DNA from: Gigaspora rosea
Taxonomy: Eukaryota; Glomeromycota; Glomeromycetes; Diversisporales; Gigasporaceae
Direction of reading: 5' to 3'
DNA length: 64,000 nt
Assembly (NCBI GenBank): GCA_003550325.1
Contig: QKWP01001205.1
Location: 36,326-100,325 of the forward strand
Shown: piece after piece, positions 12,342 through 22,447 of the stretch
How positions within the stretch are numbered: position 1 is the stretch's first letter
How the letters are laid out: every line of letters begins with the position of its first letter
Position numbers and translations under genes: made by a program
Notes under the pieces: model-generated
The model's input: the letters and a program-made list of their open reading frames with translations, nothing else
The model's database searches: none
Told to the model about the DNA's origin: nothing

Positions 12342-12493
12342 AGGGGAGTAACAAAAATCAGGTGATTTTTTAGGGGGGGAGGGTAAAAAAAGTTGAAATT
12401 ATATATAAGAACCTGACTATTTATATATTGAGGAAGAGGGAGGGGGTAGGCCTCTGATAAAAAATAATCAGGTGATTAATGACACTGCCCTTA
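12342..12493. mobile_element. MITE copy 2 of the ~153-bp family
   Basis: Near-identical to 6541-6694, with only a few substitutions and a small indel in the G run. It lies about 20 bp from the SINE target duplication at 12512. Confidence 0.7.
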
Positions 12494-12527
12494 CAGTATG
12501 GGCTTATACTTTTGATTCTCATTTTGT

Positions 12528-13843
12528 TTTTTTTTTGTTGTTAAGGTGAGGTCATGCCTCTGGACTTTATTAGATGTATATTAATCATTACACATTACTG
12601 CTTACAATCTTTGTACTATCTACTTAAGTACCGAGACTTGGACTATTTATCCACGACCTAAACTTACCAGAGCCTGCCATATTCCTATTTATATAGCCAG
12701 CCTAGTTTTGTACATCCCTTCCCAGCTGCTGATTAGTATTCACATGTCCACCACTTTACCCACATTTCCTAGTATAGTCAATTCCAATTTGGTGTATGTG
12801 ATTCCAGGTAGGCGCTTTGTGCTTCCAAATTGGTACACCCAAGATTCCTTACTAGCGTACTTCTTGGGAGTTCGTATCTCAAGCCATGCAGCTGCCTCTA
12901 TCACATTGGGTAAGTATCTCAACCCTGCATGCTGCCGCAACTAACCAATTTTCCTGCAACTTCGGGACCCAGGATTTAGCATTCTGAATTCGGAAATATG
13001 CGAACGACTGTACTTCCCGCTATGGTGATGAGGTATCCAGGCATGTTTCGCCACGCCCGGCTGACCCGGGCGAGGCTTCCAGTACCAAGCATAGTTGGAT
13101 GGCATCATGAGGCAGCCAGCTAACCCGGCTTTCATACCACTACATGCACTTGTACTAGCTATACCCATATTGGTAGTTCCAAATCCTCTTAACATCCTAA
13201 GACTCCCATATGGGTGTGCACAGAGCTCCGTTGGGTCTTGACACGTACACGCCTCCCTGCTTCCACTTCTCATTGGCCAGTAAGTTCCGTCTGCCCTTGC
13301 AGGTTCATTCCGATCTCCAGTACACACATCCAACCCTTCTTCCAACCTTTACCAATCCCTTCCAAACTACCAAACCAGTTAGCCCAGAAGGATTGGTCGG
13401 CCCAGCTTTATGCGCCTGATGGACTCCCTCTCCTTGGTACCTAATTCTGTAACATAGGTCCTTTTCCTCCGGTACAACACCGGCGGCCAGGTTGGTGTCC
13501 CCTCTTGCTATAGGGCTTTTTCCGTCCGGTTCTTCAGTCTTCAGTCGAAATTCTGGTCTTCTGTAGTACCGTTGGAAGATCTTTCTTACCTCCTTACTTG
13601 GGACTTGCCAAACGGGTTTCAATTGTTCCGGTCCCTTGGATTTGTCTGTGTAACTTACACAACTATGCCGATGCTCCCATTCAAGATGGTGGTACCAAGG
13701 TTACAGATAATATACCCAACCGATCGATGAACAAATGTTACCATAACACAGGCCTATTTTTCAATTTGTCTCCAGTGGGACTTGAACTCTAGACCTGTCG
13801 CTTGGGGGTGACAACCAGACAGCTTCTCTATGTCGCCACACCC
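12528..13843 (-). mobile_element. Long tRNA-headed SINE, copy 1
   Basis: A perfect 16-bp direct repeat, TTGATTCTCATTTTGT, flanks the element (12512-12527 and 13844-13859). On the minus strand it begins GGGTGTGGCGACATAGAGAA, has a pol III B-box GTTCAAGTC (13779-13787) in a tRNA-like head with a variable-arm-like segment, and ends AATAAAGTCC...TGACCTCACCTTAAC plus an A-rich tail. The 1.3-kb body is visibly more GC-rich than its surroundings and contains overlapping ORFs (minus 13305-13622, 12941-13345, 12740-12940) whose text is partly conserved in copy 2. The 3' tail matches the LINE at 58805-64000. The length is unusual for a SINE. Confidence 0.85.
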
Positions 13844-14316
13844 TTGATTCTCATTTTGTGCTTTATTATATATGCAATAATTAGATATTGTTTAAGTAAT
13901 TGTAGTAATAGTGACACTTTTTTGAACTCTTTCTGCTGATTCTCACGGCCACACCCGAACAAGAAGAGAATTGTTAATATTCAAGTCAACACTATTAGCA
14001 GCCAAGTCAAGCAAGCTTAACAAAAAAGACAAAGAACAAAAATTCAGCTAGAGTCTATTAGAACGAAAATACTCTCACGCAAGAAATTACAGGTGTAGAC
14101 AAAGAAAAATACTTTCAAAAAAAAAAAAATTGAAAAATTTAAAAATTTGTGAGGCATTGATAATACCCTATAGTGCAGATCAGCTACAAACAAACGCGTT
14201 CGGAAGTAAACAAAAAGTAAACAAACAACTATAAACAACAAACGAACTAAAAAAGTCAGACACGTATCAAATTAGGAAGCTATTTTTAGAACATTAAATA
14301 TTGGAGTAGATAATCA

Positions 14317-15825
14317 ATGATAAACCCATATCTAGTACCAGATTGGAAAGTCAATTTTCTCAAAAAAGGTTGCCAAGCCATCAGATTAGGCGCTAGGAGT
14401 TGTATAGACTTACTTAGAAGGGAATGTAAAAATGTACAAATAATTGACAAGGAAATCTCAGTTGCAGTTCAAACAATCACTGCAGAGGAAGTCTATATTA
14501 TAAGGCAGCTGATTGAAAACTATCCAAAAATTACAGAGCACCAACTTAAGCTAATTAAAGAAGACAAAAGACAAACTTACGATCAGAAAAGAAAAGGCCT
14601 CTTATTGGAAGCTGAAAGTGGTTTTATTGATTATGGAATTGAGGAAATGGAAGAACAAAGAAAAGTTCAAACTGAACAAATGTCGATTGACATAGAAGTA
14701 TACAAAGAAAACGTCTCCAAAGTCTCGATGGACTTAGACTCAAATATTAATCAAGACAAAGATAATGAAGTGGACCCGCCTCAAGAAGCGAACATGGACT
14801 ATATAAACAAGAATCAAGATATATTTACCCTTTCAGAATCACACAAAAGAAGGAAGAAGGAAGAAACTAAATCTTCAATGGAACTGGATATAAATTCAGA
14901 CCAAGACGAAACAAAATCAGAGGAGAAGTTAGATCAGAGAACTGAAAATATAACAAGCATGGAAAAGAACTTATCCCAGCTAAATTCTTCTCTCAACAGA
15001 ACCAGAGAAAGAGTCAGGAAAAACCTTACCCTTTGGGATATACCAAATGGGACTCCCGCGCGGCAAATTAGGAAAAATCTCAGTTACTATGGTAGGGTAA
15101 CAGTTAAAGGATTTATGGCAAATGGAAAGTCAAAGGCAGCGTATGTAGAAATCGAGTTTAAAAATGAAAAAAGAAGAGCTGACTTAGAAAACGCATGGGC
15201 TGTACATTTTGAACTGGGAAAAATGGTCCGGATTACTCAAGGACACTATGATACAGAGTCACTTGTGGAAAGGAGTAAACACAAACTTATTTTGAAGAAT
15301 GTCCCTAAAGCGGCAATTGAAACCACACTACTCAGACAGCTCAGATGTATTAACACAAAAGCTGTTTACATCTCGACTAATAGAAATGGAAACCAAAGGG
15401 GAACTGCATCCATCTATTTTGCGAACGTGCAAGACTGTAGCTCAGCTTTAGGAAAAACGGTGTATTACTATCACACTAAATTAGATTGGGTTTCTAGAAG
15501 TAACCTCGAGCCTAGAATTGAACAAGATGCTGGGAAAGGAAAAATCTTAACAGGTCCCAATGCTATAACTATCAACAGAGAACGTAGATTTGGTAAACCG
15601 AAAGAGAACTTTCAGGGGAACAAAGAGAAACCGATTAAAAACCATGGAGAATACGTGGAAAAAAGGAAGATAGAAACAGGAAACAATGAAAACCATAAAC
15701 TTACATACTCCACACAAGAACAACTACAGGTCAACACAATACTATATGAAATACTCAATAGATTGGAACTAATTGAAAATAGACAAGCAGCAAGTAGGGC
15801 ACAGGAGTGCCCTACTCGCTCCTAA
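14317..15825 (+). CDS. LINE ORF1 protein, RNA-binding (tandem RRM-like)
   Basis: A 502-residue protein expected to bind the LINE RNA and form the retrotransposition particle. Residues 1-130 are helical and charged; 130-240 is a low-complexity acidic linker rich in D/E/N/Q. From about 240 to 320 lies an RRM-like fold opening with NLTLWDIPNGTPARQIRKNL, and a second, opening HKLILKNVPKAAIETTLLRQ, spans about 330-400. The C-terminus is basic and polar. No CCHC zinc knuckle, common in other LINE ORF1 proteins, is visible. The start at 14317 is the first ATG of the open frame and leaves a ~400-nt 5' UTR. The stop TAA (15823-15825) lies just after a strong hairpin and 20 nt before the first ORF2 ATG. 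The RRM call rests on pattern recognition; the ORF1 role is firm from position. Confidence 0.8.
   Translation: MINPYLVPDWKVNFLKKGCQAIRLGARSCIDLLRRECKNVQIIDKEISVAVQTITAEEVYIIRQLIENYPKITEHQLKLIKEDKRQTYDQKRKGLLLEAESGFIDYGIEEMEEQRKVQTEQMSIDIEVYKENVSKVSMDLDSNINQDKDNEVDPPQEANMDYINKNQDIFTLSESHKRRKKEETKSSMELDINSDQDETKSEEKLDQRTENITSMEKNLSQLNSSLNRTRERVRKNLTLWDIPNGTPARQIRKNLSYYGRVTVKGFMANGKSKAAYVEIEFKNEKRRADLENAWAVHFELGKMVRITQGHYDTESLVERSKHKLILKNVPKAAIETTLLRQLRCINTKAVYISTNRNGNQRGTASIYFANVQDCSSALGKTVYYYHTKLDWVSRSNLEPRIEQDAGKGKILTGPNAITINRERRFGKPKENFQGNKEKPIKNHGEYVEKRKIETGNNENHKLTYSTQEQLQVNTILYEILNRLELIENRQAASRAQECPTRS
15794..15815 (+). promoter_or_regulatory. Perfect 9-bp hairpin at the ORF1/ORF2 junction
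   Basis: GTAGGGCAC (15794-15802), loop AGGA, GTGCCCTAC (15807-15815): a perfect GC-rich stem inside the last codons of ORF1, 7 nt before its stop. ORF2 lies in the -1 frame relative to ORF1 and its frame is open only from 15798. No classical slippery heptamer is visible in the overlap, so termination-reinitiation is the likelier coupling. Confidence 0.6.
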
Positions 15826-15845
15826 CGGGCGCCCCAGTTGAACCA

Positions 15846-18800
15846 ATGAGTATCAGTACTATGAGTAATGGTCTGGCCTCTTGTAGTACTGAAGTGAGTA
15901 AAAGCCAGAGAGACAAAGCCATAGTCTTGCGGGAGGACGTTAACAAATATGCAGCAGTTAAATTTGGAGTCCATAACATAAATGGCATGAAAAACAATAT
16001 GCAGAAGTTACAGGAGGTGTGTGACTATGGTAAAGAACATAAATTGAACATCATTGGCCTGGTGGAAACAAACGTTAGCGAGAAAGAAGCAAAGTTTATA
16101 AATATCGAAAATTCTATATATCAGGGGTATTGGTCTAGTGCAGAATCGACCAAAAGAAAAGGTTCAGGAGTAGGAATCTTAATTGACGGGGAATGGAGCA
16201 GACATATTACAAAGGTAGAGAAACCGAACCCATATATGATAGGTATGACTCTTTCCTTTAAAAAGAACGCTTTTAAGATATGGATTATATACCTCCCTCC
16301 AAACGATAAGGGAAAAATAAAGGAAATCCAAAGGCAGCTAATGAGAGACATAGCAGGTGCTAAAGCCAATATACACCATATCTTGGGTGGAGACTTTAAT
16401 AAAATTTTAGATATAGAGCTAGATACAGCAAATAAGAAGGACAGGCAAAAATGTAAGGAGCTGCCGCTAACAAAATGGATAGAAAGACTAGGCTTCATAG
16501 AAAGCTTTCGTCATTGTAACCCCAAAGAGAGAAAGTATACTTGGTCAAATGGAAGAAGCCAAACCAGAATAGATCACATCTGGGTATCAAGAGAATTACG
16601 TGCAGCGACCGAAAAATGCGATATCGAAGACATGAGCTTAGTCACTGGTAGTGACCATAATCTAGTTTGGCTATTTCTCAATTTAGGAGAAATACTAAGG
16701 TTTAAAACTAAGAGAAGGAAGGAGGAAACCATATTTAAACGACGCATATTTCTGTATAATAAGGCCACAAACGAAAATTGGGAGGGATATAAGAGCATGT
16801 TAGAGAGACTTCTGAGGCATACGGAGGGAGGTCAGGAGAAGGTAATTGGAAAAGAAGAAAAGGAAAGAGAAGTTAACGAAAGATGGGACCAGATTGAAAA
16901 TGCCATACTAAAGGCGGCGAATCGACATATTCCTTCTAAATGGGTTAAAAACATAAGGGAAGAGGTTAATAAAAATGTAGACAGAAGCCCAATATTCAAA
17001 GACTCGAGGAATTTAAGAAGAATCGCACGTAAAGCTATAAAAAGTATAGGAGAAATAGCAGATCAAGTAGATAGATTATTGTTTGACTGTCAAATTCAGA
17101 GTATCAATGAAAGGAACAATAGTCAGGTACCTCTAACGTCAATGGTCTGGGAAAAAGAGTGGTTTGATGAGGTGAAAAACTGGATAAAAATCCTAGAAAA
17201 GAGGGCCAATTTGGAGGAGCAAAAACGTAAGGAGAAATGCATCGTAGAAAATATAGAAAAGCGATATGGATTAATTGGGAAAAATGATAAGCTGATGTTG
17301 AATAGCATCTTGGAGCGTCCCTGGCGGAAGATCCTCATAGACAAAGTGCTAAAGCGAGAAGGGTCGAACCATAGCGTCAGGGAATTGATATCTGAACCGT
17401 ATAAGATTAAAAAGGAGGTAAAGGAGTTTTATCAGGGGCACTTTAAAAAGAGAAAACATAATTTTGAGAGAATGTCAAAGGATTGGATTGAGGAATACGA
17501 GCCAAAACACTGGATTGACCCAACTTGGTACGAGGAAGTAGAGAAGCCTATTCTAGAACCCGAATGGATAGAGTGTATAAAGGATGCGAAAGCGAACACT
17601 GCGCCAGGTTTATCAGGCATAAGCTATACATTCATTAAAAGGGCGGGCCCCGTAGCCACAGCAGCTTTCTTAAGGTTGAGCAACCTAGTATTAGACTGTG
17701 GAATTATGCCTCGAAAATGGAAGGTAGGACAAATCTTCCCTATACCAAAGCTAGTCGAATGGGACTACGCCTTGGCTAGTACAAGACCCATCATGCTTTT
17801 AGAAACCTTTAGGAAAACATTAGTAAGAATTGTGCAAAGAAGGCTTAGCCTAGTGCTTACTCAGCACCGAATCTTAAAAGGCCAAAATTATGCAGGCCTT
17901 CCTGGAGAGGCAACAAGCATCCCTATTCATATCTTTAACAACCTGGTAGAAGAGGCGAGAGAAAAGAAAAAGGAGGTGTGGGTGCTTTTTCAAGATATCA
18001 AAAAAGCCTTCGACTCAGTGCCCTCTGAAAGTATACAACGAGCATTGCGCAGAATTAAGGTCCCAGAAAAAACGAGCCACTTCATTACAGAGTTGTATGC
18101 AAGAAGAGAAGTGCGGGTTATTACAAAATTTGGGGTCACAGAAGGTTTCGAGGCGGAAGATGGTATCGATCAGGGGGAGGTCATTTCTCCCCTAGTATGG
18201 AAGGTGATATACGACCCTCTCTTGTGCAAGATCCAAAGTCTAGAGGAAGGATATAAAATGGAGGTGAATTGGCCAATAGATATAAATAAAGGCTTAGTCA
18301 GGCAGGAAAAGGCGAAAATAAACTGTTTGGCATATGCAGATGACACAACCTTCATCGGGGGGTCGAAAAAGGATCTAGAAACAATTACCAAAGTAGCCAA
18401 CGAATACTATGAGATAAACGATATAAAAACAAACCCCACAAAGTCAGAACTCCTGGTACTGCACAAGAAGAATAAAGAGGAGGAGGCTTCGATAAAACTT
18501 GGATCCGACGGAGAATTGGTCAAAATGGATGCAAAAAGAAAGGCAATTCGGTTCTTGGGCGTTTGGGTCACAGAAAAGAACCAAGCTAGGGATTGCAAGA
18601 AGAGGATTCAAAAAGATGTAGCCAGCTTTACAGCAATACTAAGGTATAAAAAGCTGTCAATAGGACAGATTAAGTATCTTAATAATATGGTGTTACTGCC
18701 GAGAATTGAATACAAAGCAATGACCAATCTTTTGCGAAGAAGTGTATGTGAGGCTATACATCAACCAATGATGAGACTAGCCAAATGGAAAGCTCAACTG

Positions 18801-21290
18801 GTATCTACAGCTCCTAATTGTCTAGTTGCAAATCCTGACTTCATAGGGATGAAAACTTTTTGGGATAGACATACTGAACATGCTATAACAGAATGGAGCG
18901 TAAGAATCAATGATAGTGGTTTATTGGGGAAAACGACAATGCTGAGACTAAAGGAGGCGCAACTAGAACACTGCAACCCTTCTCCGATATGGTGCTTTGA
19001 GGAAAGCGAGTTCAACGAAGCAAATATGAAATTCAATTTAAACGCGAAAGTAATGCAGTTAGCAAAAAGTCTGGGGTTTGAAGTGATATCTGAGACGCAC
19101 ATTAAGGAATGGCAAATTGGTGAAGCAGAAGGTAGTGGCACAAAAATTATAAAGGTTTTGCAAGAAGCAAACTGGAAGGGGAGCCTAACAAGTCTAAAGA
19201 AATTACGGCTATGGTACATAGAGCAATTAGTCGATCCAGAAGGAAATTCCCTGTTAACGTGGCAGCAAATCAAAAAGCTAAGAAAGGAAAGTTCGAAAGG
19301 GAGGAAAGCTTCTTGGTTTGCCGAAATCGAAAAAATCATGATAGAAAACAACACAAGAACCTTACTCGAACCAATCATAGATAGCGAACAGGAATTTAAC
19401 CAATTTTTGCTAGAGCCAGAAATTAAGAAAGTCTCACGAAAAAGGTCGAGAAAGGAGTGGGTGTTATTTGATGGTGATAAGGAAAACTCCCCAAAAGTAG
19501 GCAGAATCGTTAAAAAAACCAGAGACATAGCGGAAGTGGGCTCTATGTTGGTGATCGAAAAATCCCAGAAAGAAAACGCGAGGGTAGCATACAGAAACTC
19601 GAAAGAAACACCCCCAGAAAAGGTAAAGGAGAAGGAGAGAGTTAAATTGAACAAGCTAGTAGACATCTCACAGTGGATAGAGGGTAAAGAAAACGCGAAA
19701 ATAGGGCTTAACTTGGGTCATTATAAAAGGCCACTTGAAAGACGTGCGCGGAAAGTAGACCAAAAAGAAGTAAAAGAGGTTAGAAAGATTAAAAAGGAAA
19801 TCACTGCAAAGAGGTGGGAAGAAATATGCATTGAGAATACGGTGAAGGGAAGAAATAAGGTGGAGGAATTGGTGCAGATTTTAGATTGTAATTGGAGGGA
19901 TAGAACTTTTAGCTTCTATACAGACGGATCCGTTAGAATGCACCCAACTTTGGGTCGGTTAGAGTTAGGCTATAGTGTAGTACAGGTAGACAAAAATGGT
20001 AAGGTTGTCCGGGGCACCTATGGGGGAATGCAAGGTTGGGCGTCTTCTACTCGAGCGGAGTTAATGGGGATCGTGGAAGCACTTCTAATAGTTCCGAATG
20101 ATAGTGAAGTAATGTTCAATACAGATAGTCAGATGGCGATAAATCTAATTAAAACGGCACTAAGGATACAAAGGACAAGGGAGTGGTTAAAACTGAACAA
20201 CCCCGGCATACTCAGTGCGATTAGAGAGATGGTGGTAACAAAGAGGTTGAAAGTGGAGTTTAATAAGATCCAAGCCCACTCACAGAACAAACTAAATCAG
20301 CAAGCAGACACGCTAGCAAAACGAGGGCGCAAAGAAGGAAAATTAGTAGATATACATGCTGTTAGCACTAGAGGGTTCTTCCTAAAACCCACATGGCACA
20401 CGAAGACAGTTGAAACTCCCCTCAGAGAGATGATCAAGAAATTGCTAGGCGTAACACATAAAGCAGAGTGGACTTTTCTACGGGGGAGAAACGACGAAGT
20501 TCATGTAGAACGGAACTCAGAAACAGACTGGTTAGTCTTCAAAAAGGTCCTGACACAATTGAGAAAAGCGCAAGGCAGAAGTATTAGAGACAACCAAGTT
20601 TGGAGCTTTAGACTTAAAAGTTTCAATAGATTGCTGCCTACGCTCGAGAAGAGGCGATGCTTTAGACCTGATCTGTATGAAGATGATTTATGCAAAAAGT
20701 GCAATACAACGAAAGAAACATTTGAACATCTAACTGCATGTGACAGTGACACACAGAGGTGGGCACAAGCAGAAGAAGAAATGGTTAAAAAGGCTTGGGA
20801 GAGCTTGGATGACACTGGAAAAAGAGCAGTCTCAAGAGAACTGCTTGGAAAGATACTCCGAGGGACTTGTGAGAGTGGAGATACCGAGAAAGTTAGACGG
20901 AATAAATTGGCAAGAGGAATAATTCACAAGGAGACAAGGAAACGTCTGTACGATCAAGGAATCTCCAACAACAGAATCACTAAGCTGTTGGTCCAGTTTA
21001 TGCAAGATTGGCTTCAGTTCTTCCAGGATGAAGTTTGGAATTCGCGCTGCAAATCCGTGCTAGAGTGGGAAAAAGAAGTAGGCGTGCGAAAAAGGGAGAA
21101 GTATGAGAAGAAAAAGAGAAAAAGCAAGGAACAGGATGACAGAAATAGTCAGGAGGGCGGTGAAAAAGAAAGAAGAAGGTCTAGCCATCCAAAGAAGCAA
21201 GAAGAATGGTCAAGAAGTTTTGAAATAGCTACCAGGGAAGTGTACACGTGGATGGTAGAGGGAATAAATTCCCCGTGGTGCCGAAATTAA
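15846..21290 (+). CDS. LINE ORF2 polyprotein: endonuclease, reverse transcriptase, RNase H
   Basis: A 1814-residue protein if translation begins at the first ATG (15846); the open frame extends 39 nt further upstream, to a GTG at 15807. It nicks the target and copies the RNA by target-primed reverse transcription. Residue numbers are from ATG 15846. The AP-like endonuclease spans about 40-275 (HNINGMKNNM near 42, GGDFN near 181, RIDHIW near 240, GSDHN near 268). The RT spans about 560-950, with FQDIKKAFDS near 713 and catalytic AYADD near 828. RNase H has FYTDGSV near 1356, an AELMGIVEAL helix, NTDSQ, and AHSQNKLNQQADTLAKRG near 1475, so all acidic positions look present. A C-terminal CxxC...H...C motif (CKKCNTTKETFEHLTAC) lies near 1614, with a basic K/E/R-rich tail. 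No internal stop or frameshift is seen. Confidence 0.93.
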   Translation: MSISTMSNGLASCSTEVSKSQRDKAIVLREDVNKYAAVKFGVHNINGMKNNMQKLQEVCDYGKEHKLNIIGLVETNVSEKEAKFINIENSIYQGYWSSAESTKRKGSGVGILIDGEWSRHITKVEKPNPYMIGMTLSFKKNAFKIWIIYLPPNDKGKIKEIQRQLMRDIAGAKANIHHILGGDFNKILDIELDTANKKDRQKCKELPLTKWIERLGFIESFRHCNPKERKYTWSNGRSQTRIDHIWVSRELRAATEKCDIEDMSLVTGSDHNLVWLFLNLGEILRFKTKRRKEETIFKRRIFLYNKATNENWEGYKSMLERLLRHTEGGQEKVIGKEEKEREVNERWDQIENAILKAANRHIPSKWVKNIREEVNKNVDRSPIFKDSRNLRRIARKAIKSIGEIADQVDRLLFDCQIQSINERNNSQVPLTSMVWEKEWFDEVKNWIKILEKRANLEEQKRKEKCIVENIEKRYGLIGKNDKLMLNSILERPWRKILIDKVLKREGSNHSVRELISEPYKIKKEVKEFYQGHFKKRKHNFERMSKDWIEEYEPKHWIDPTWYEEVEKPILEPEWIECIKDAKANTAPGLSGISYTFIKRAGPVATAAFLRLSNLVLDCGIMPRKWKVGQIFPIPKLVEWDYALASTRPIMLLETFRKTLVRIVQRRLSLVLTQHRILKGQNYAGLPGEATSIPIHIFNNLVEEAREKKKEVWVLFQDIKKAFDSVPSESIQRALRRIKVPEKTSHFITELYARREVRVITKFGVTEGFEAEDGIDQGEVISPLVWKVIYDPLLCKIQSLEEGYKMEVNWPIDINKGLVRQEKAKINCLAYADDTTFIGGSKKDLETITKVANEYYEINDIKTNPTKSELLVLHKKNKEEEASIKLGSDGELVKMDAKRKAIRFLGVWVTEKNQARDCKKRIQKDVASFTAILRYKKLSIGQIKYLNNMVLLPRIEYKAMTNLLRRSVCEAIHQPMMRLAKWKAQLVSTAPNCLVANPDFIGMKTFWDRHTEHAITEWSVRINDSGLLGKTTMLRLKEAQLEHCNPSPIWCFEESEFNEANMKFNLNAKVMQLAKSLGFEVISETHIKEWQIGEAEGSGTKIIKVLQEANWKGSLTSLKKLRLWYIEQLVDPEGNSLLTWQQIKKLRKESSKGRKASWFAEIEKIMIENNTRTLLEPIIDSEQEFNQFLLEPEIKKVSRKRSRKEWVLFDGDKENSPKVGRIVKKTRDIAEVGSMLVIEKSQKENARVAYRNSKETPPEKVKEKERVKLNKLVDISQWIEGKENAKIGLNLGHYKRPLERRARKVDQKEVKEVRKIKKEITAKRWEEICIENTVKGRNKVEELVQILDCNWRDRTFSFYTDGSVRMHPTLGRLELGYSVVQVDKNGKVVRGTYGGMQGWASSTRAELMGIVEALLIVPNDSEVMFNTDSQMAINLIKTALRIQRTREWLKLNNPGILSAIREMVVTKRLKVEFNKIQAHSQNKLNQQADTLAKRGRKEGKLVDIHAVSTRGFFLKPTWHTKTVETPLREMIKKLLGVTHKAEWTFLRGRNDEVHVERNSETDWLVFKKVLTQLRKAQGRSIRDNQVWSFRLKSFNRLLPTLEKRRCFRPDLYEDDLCKKCNTTKETFEHLTACDSDTQRWAQAEEEMVKKAWESLDDTGKRAVSRELLGKILRGTCESGDTEKVRRNKLARGIIHKETRKRLYDQGISNNRITKLLVQFMQDWLQFFQDEVWNSRCKSVLEWEKEVGVRKREKYEKKKRKSKEQDDRNSQEGGEKERRRSSHPKKQEEWSRSFEIATREVYTWMVEGINSPWCRN

Positions 21291-21530
21291 GGGAGTCATG
21301 ATAGGCTGCAAGTCCTTGCCGGTGAACCACTTTTTAGAAACCTTAACGAAGGTGGAGAAAAGTGAGGAGGTAAAACCTTGCTATAGCAGGTCACACATAG
21401 GTGTCCATTGGGACAACCGGGTGGGTCATACTTTAGATTTTAGCTTCAGTTAGAAGTAGTCATAAAATGTAATATACAAATTATGATAAATAAAGTTATG
21501 GCATGACTGCCGAATTAAAAAAAAAAAAAA
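21291..21530 (+). other. LINE 3' UTR and A tract
   Basis: About 220 nt, more GC-rich than its surroundings (GGGTGGGTC, CCGGTGAACC), ending with an AATAAA-type signal (21489-21494) and an A tract. This is the segment that the LINE reverse transcriptase would recognise. Its tail differs from those of the SINEs in the window. Confidence 0.75.
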
Positions 21531-21545
21531 AATTGCAGTAATAGT

Positions 21546-22447
21546 ATAAACATGCAACAATTTACAAGCTAGATCAAAAGTTATTTAATTGAAAAGTATA
21601 TCAATTTGCAAATACAGATAAACCTCTCAAAACCAATTCTGTCAAAACTGATAACTGATAAAATTAATCCACAAGTTTGTTTCTGTTATATGAATCTAAT
21701 AGTTTATAATGATTTTAAATCATATAATCTCTCAATACTTATACAAAATTTGTCCACCGTGTATACCAGCTTGGAGAGGCTCAACTGTATTAATAATTAA
21801 TTTAAAGATAATGTTAAAATTAGATAATGCTGAAATTCATATAATCACATGATAATCTTCTAAATAAACAAATTTAAGATGTGTTCTAGCCACGTTGGTG
21901 TTAGTATTATGATTTTGTTTGAGTTTACATATATTAAACCTGAATCTACTAGAGTAATTAAAATCTGGTTGCACTCTAACCCTAATATTAATATTAATAG
22001 CAAATTTTTTAGATTAGTAATATTAGAGTTCTATAATAATTAGTAATACATCTTAGCTTTGTTTATATAGAAATAATCATATTGATTATATGAATTTAGC
22101 ATTATTCACAATAATTAATAATAGTACATTTATTTAGATTAAATTAGAATAATAATAACCTATTTAATAAAGATTTATTTATTTTATTTAAAACAGATAA
22201 ATACTATATAATTGCTGCTATAATAATAATTAAAAAATAAACAATTACAATATAGTAAAGAGGTTACAAAATAGCTCCTTTCAAATAATTATCAAATCAT
22301 TTAACAATTTAATCTAACAGACTTTAATAGCACATTCACATTATTTAGGCTATTTTGAATTTTAAATTACAAATTAAATTATTGATTACTATTATAATTT
22401 ATAAAATAAATAAATAAATTTATTTAGTTGTATACATACTAAAGTTT
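21546..22447. other. Intergenic, AT-rich
   Basis: No convincing gene. The 64-codon ORF at 21606-21800 has no motif. This stretch is the 3' flank of the kinase gene, which is on the minus strand. Confidence 0.4.

Larger units (their letters stand above)
13913..21530 (+). mobile_element. Full-length, apparently intact non-LTR retrotransposon (LINE)
   Basis: A 7.6-kb element with a ~400-nt 5' UTR, two uninterrupted ORFs, a ~220-nt 3' UTR and a terminal A tract. A 15-bp target duplication, AATTGTAGTAATAGT (13898-13912) against AATTGCAGTAATAGT (21531-21545), has one mismatch and fixes both ends. The 3' end reads AATAAAGTTATGG...CTGCCGAATT then A17 or so. The 5' end contains GAACTCTTTCTGCTGATTCTC, shared with shorter retroelements in this window. 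It inserted only 38 bp from the SINE copy 1 target duplication. ORF integrity suggests recent activity. The endonuclease-RT-RNase H layout is that of the I/Tad-like LINE groups; the exact clade needs a phylogeny. Confidence 0.92.

Noticed and set aside
12740-13622. Three minus-strand ORFs of 66-134 codons as host genes
   Set aside because: They lie wholly within SINE copy 1 and overlap each other.
15798-15825. -1 ribosomal frameshift between ORF1 and ORF2
   Set aside because: The overlap is only 28 nt, contains no recognisable slippery heptamer, and the hairpin lies inside rather than downstream of it.
15807-15846. GTG at 15807 as ORF2 start
   Set aside because: A eukaryotic nuclear gene would rarely use GTG; the first ATG at 15846 is preferred, though an upstream non-ATG mechanism is not excluded.
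18794-19666. 290-codon minus-strand ORF
   Set aside because: Antisense shadow of the LINE ORF2 coding frame, with S/F/L-rich composition typical of such shadows.
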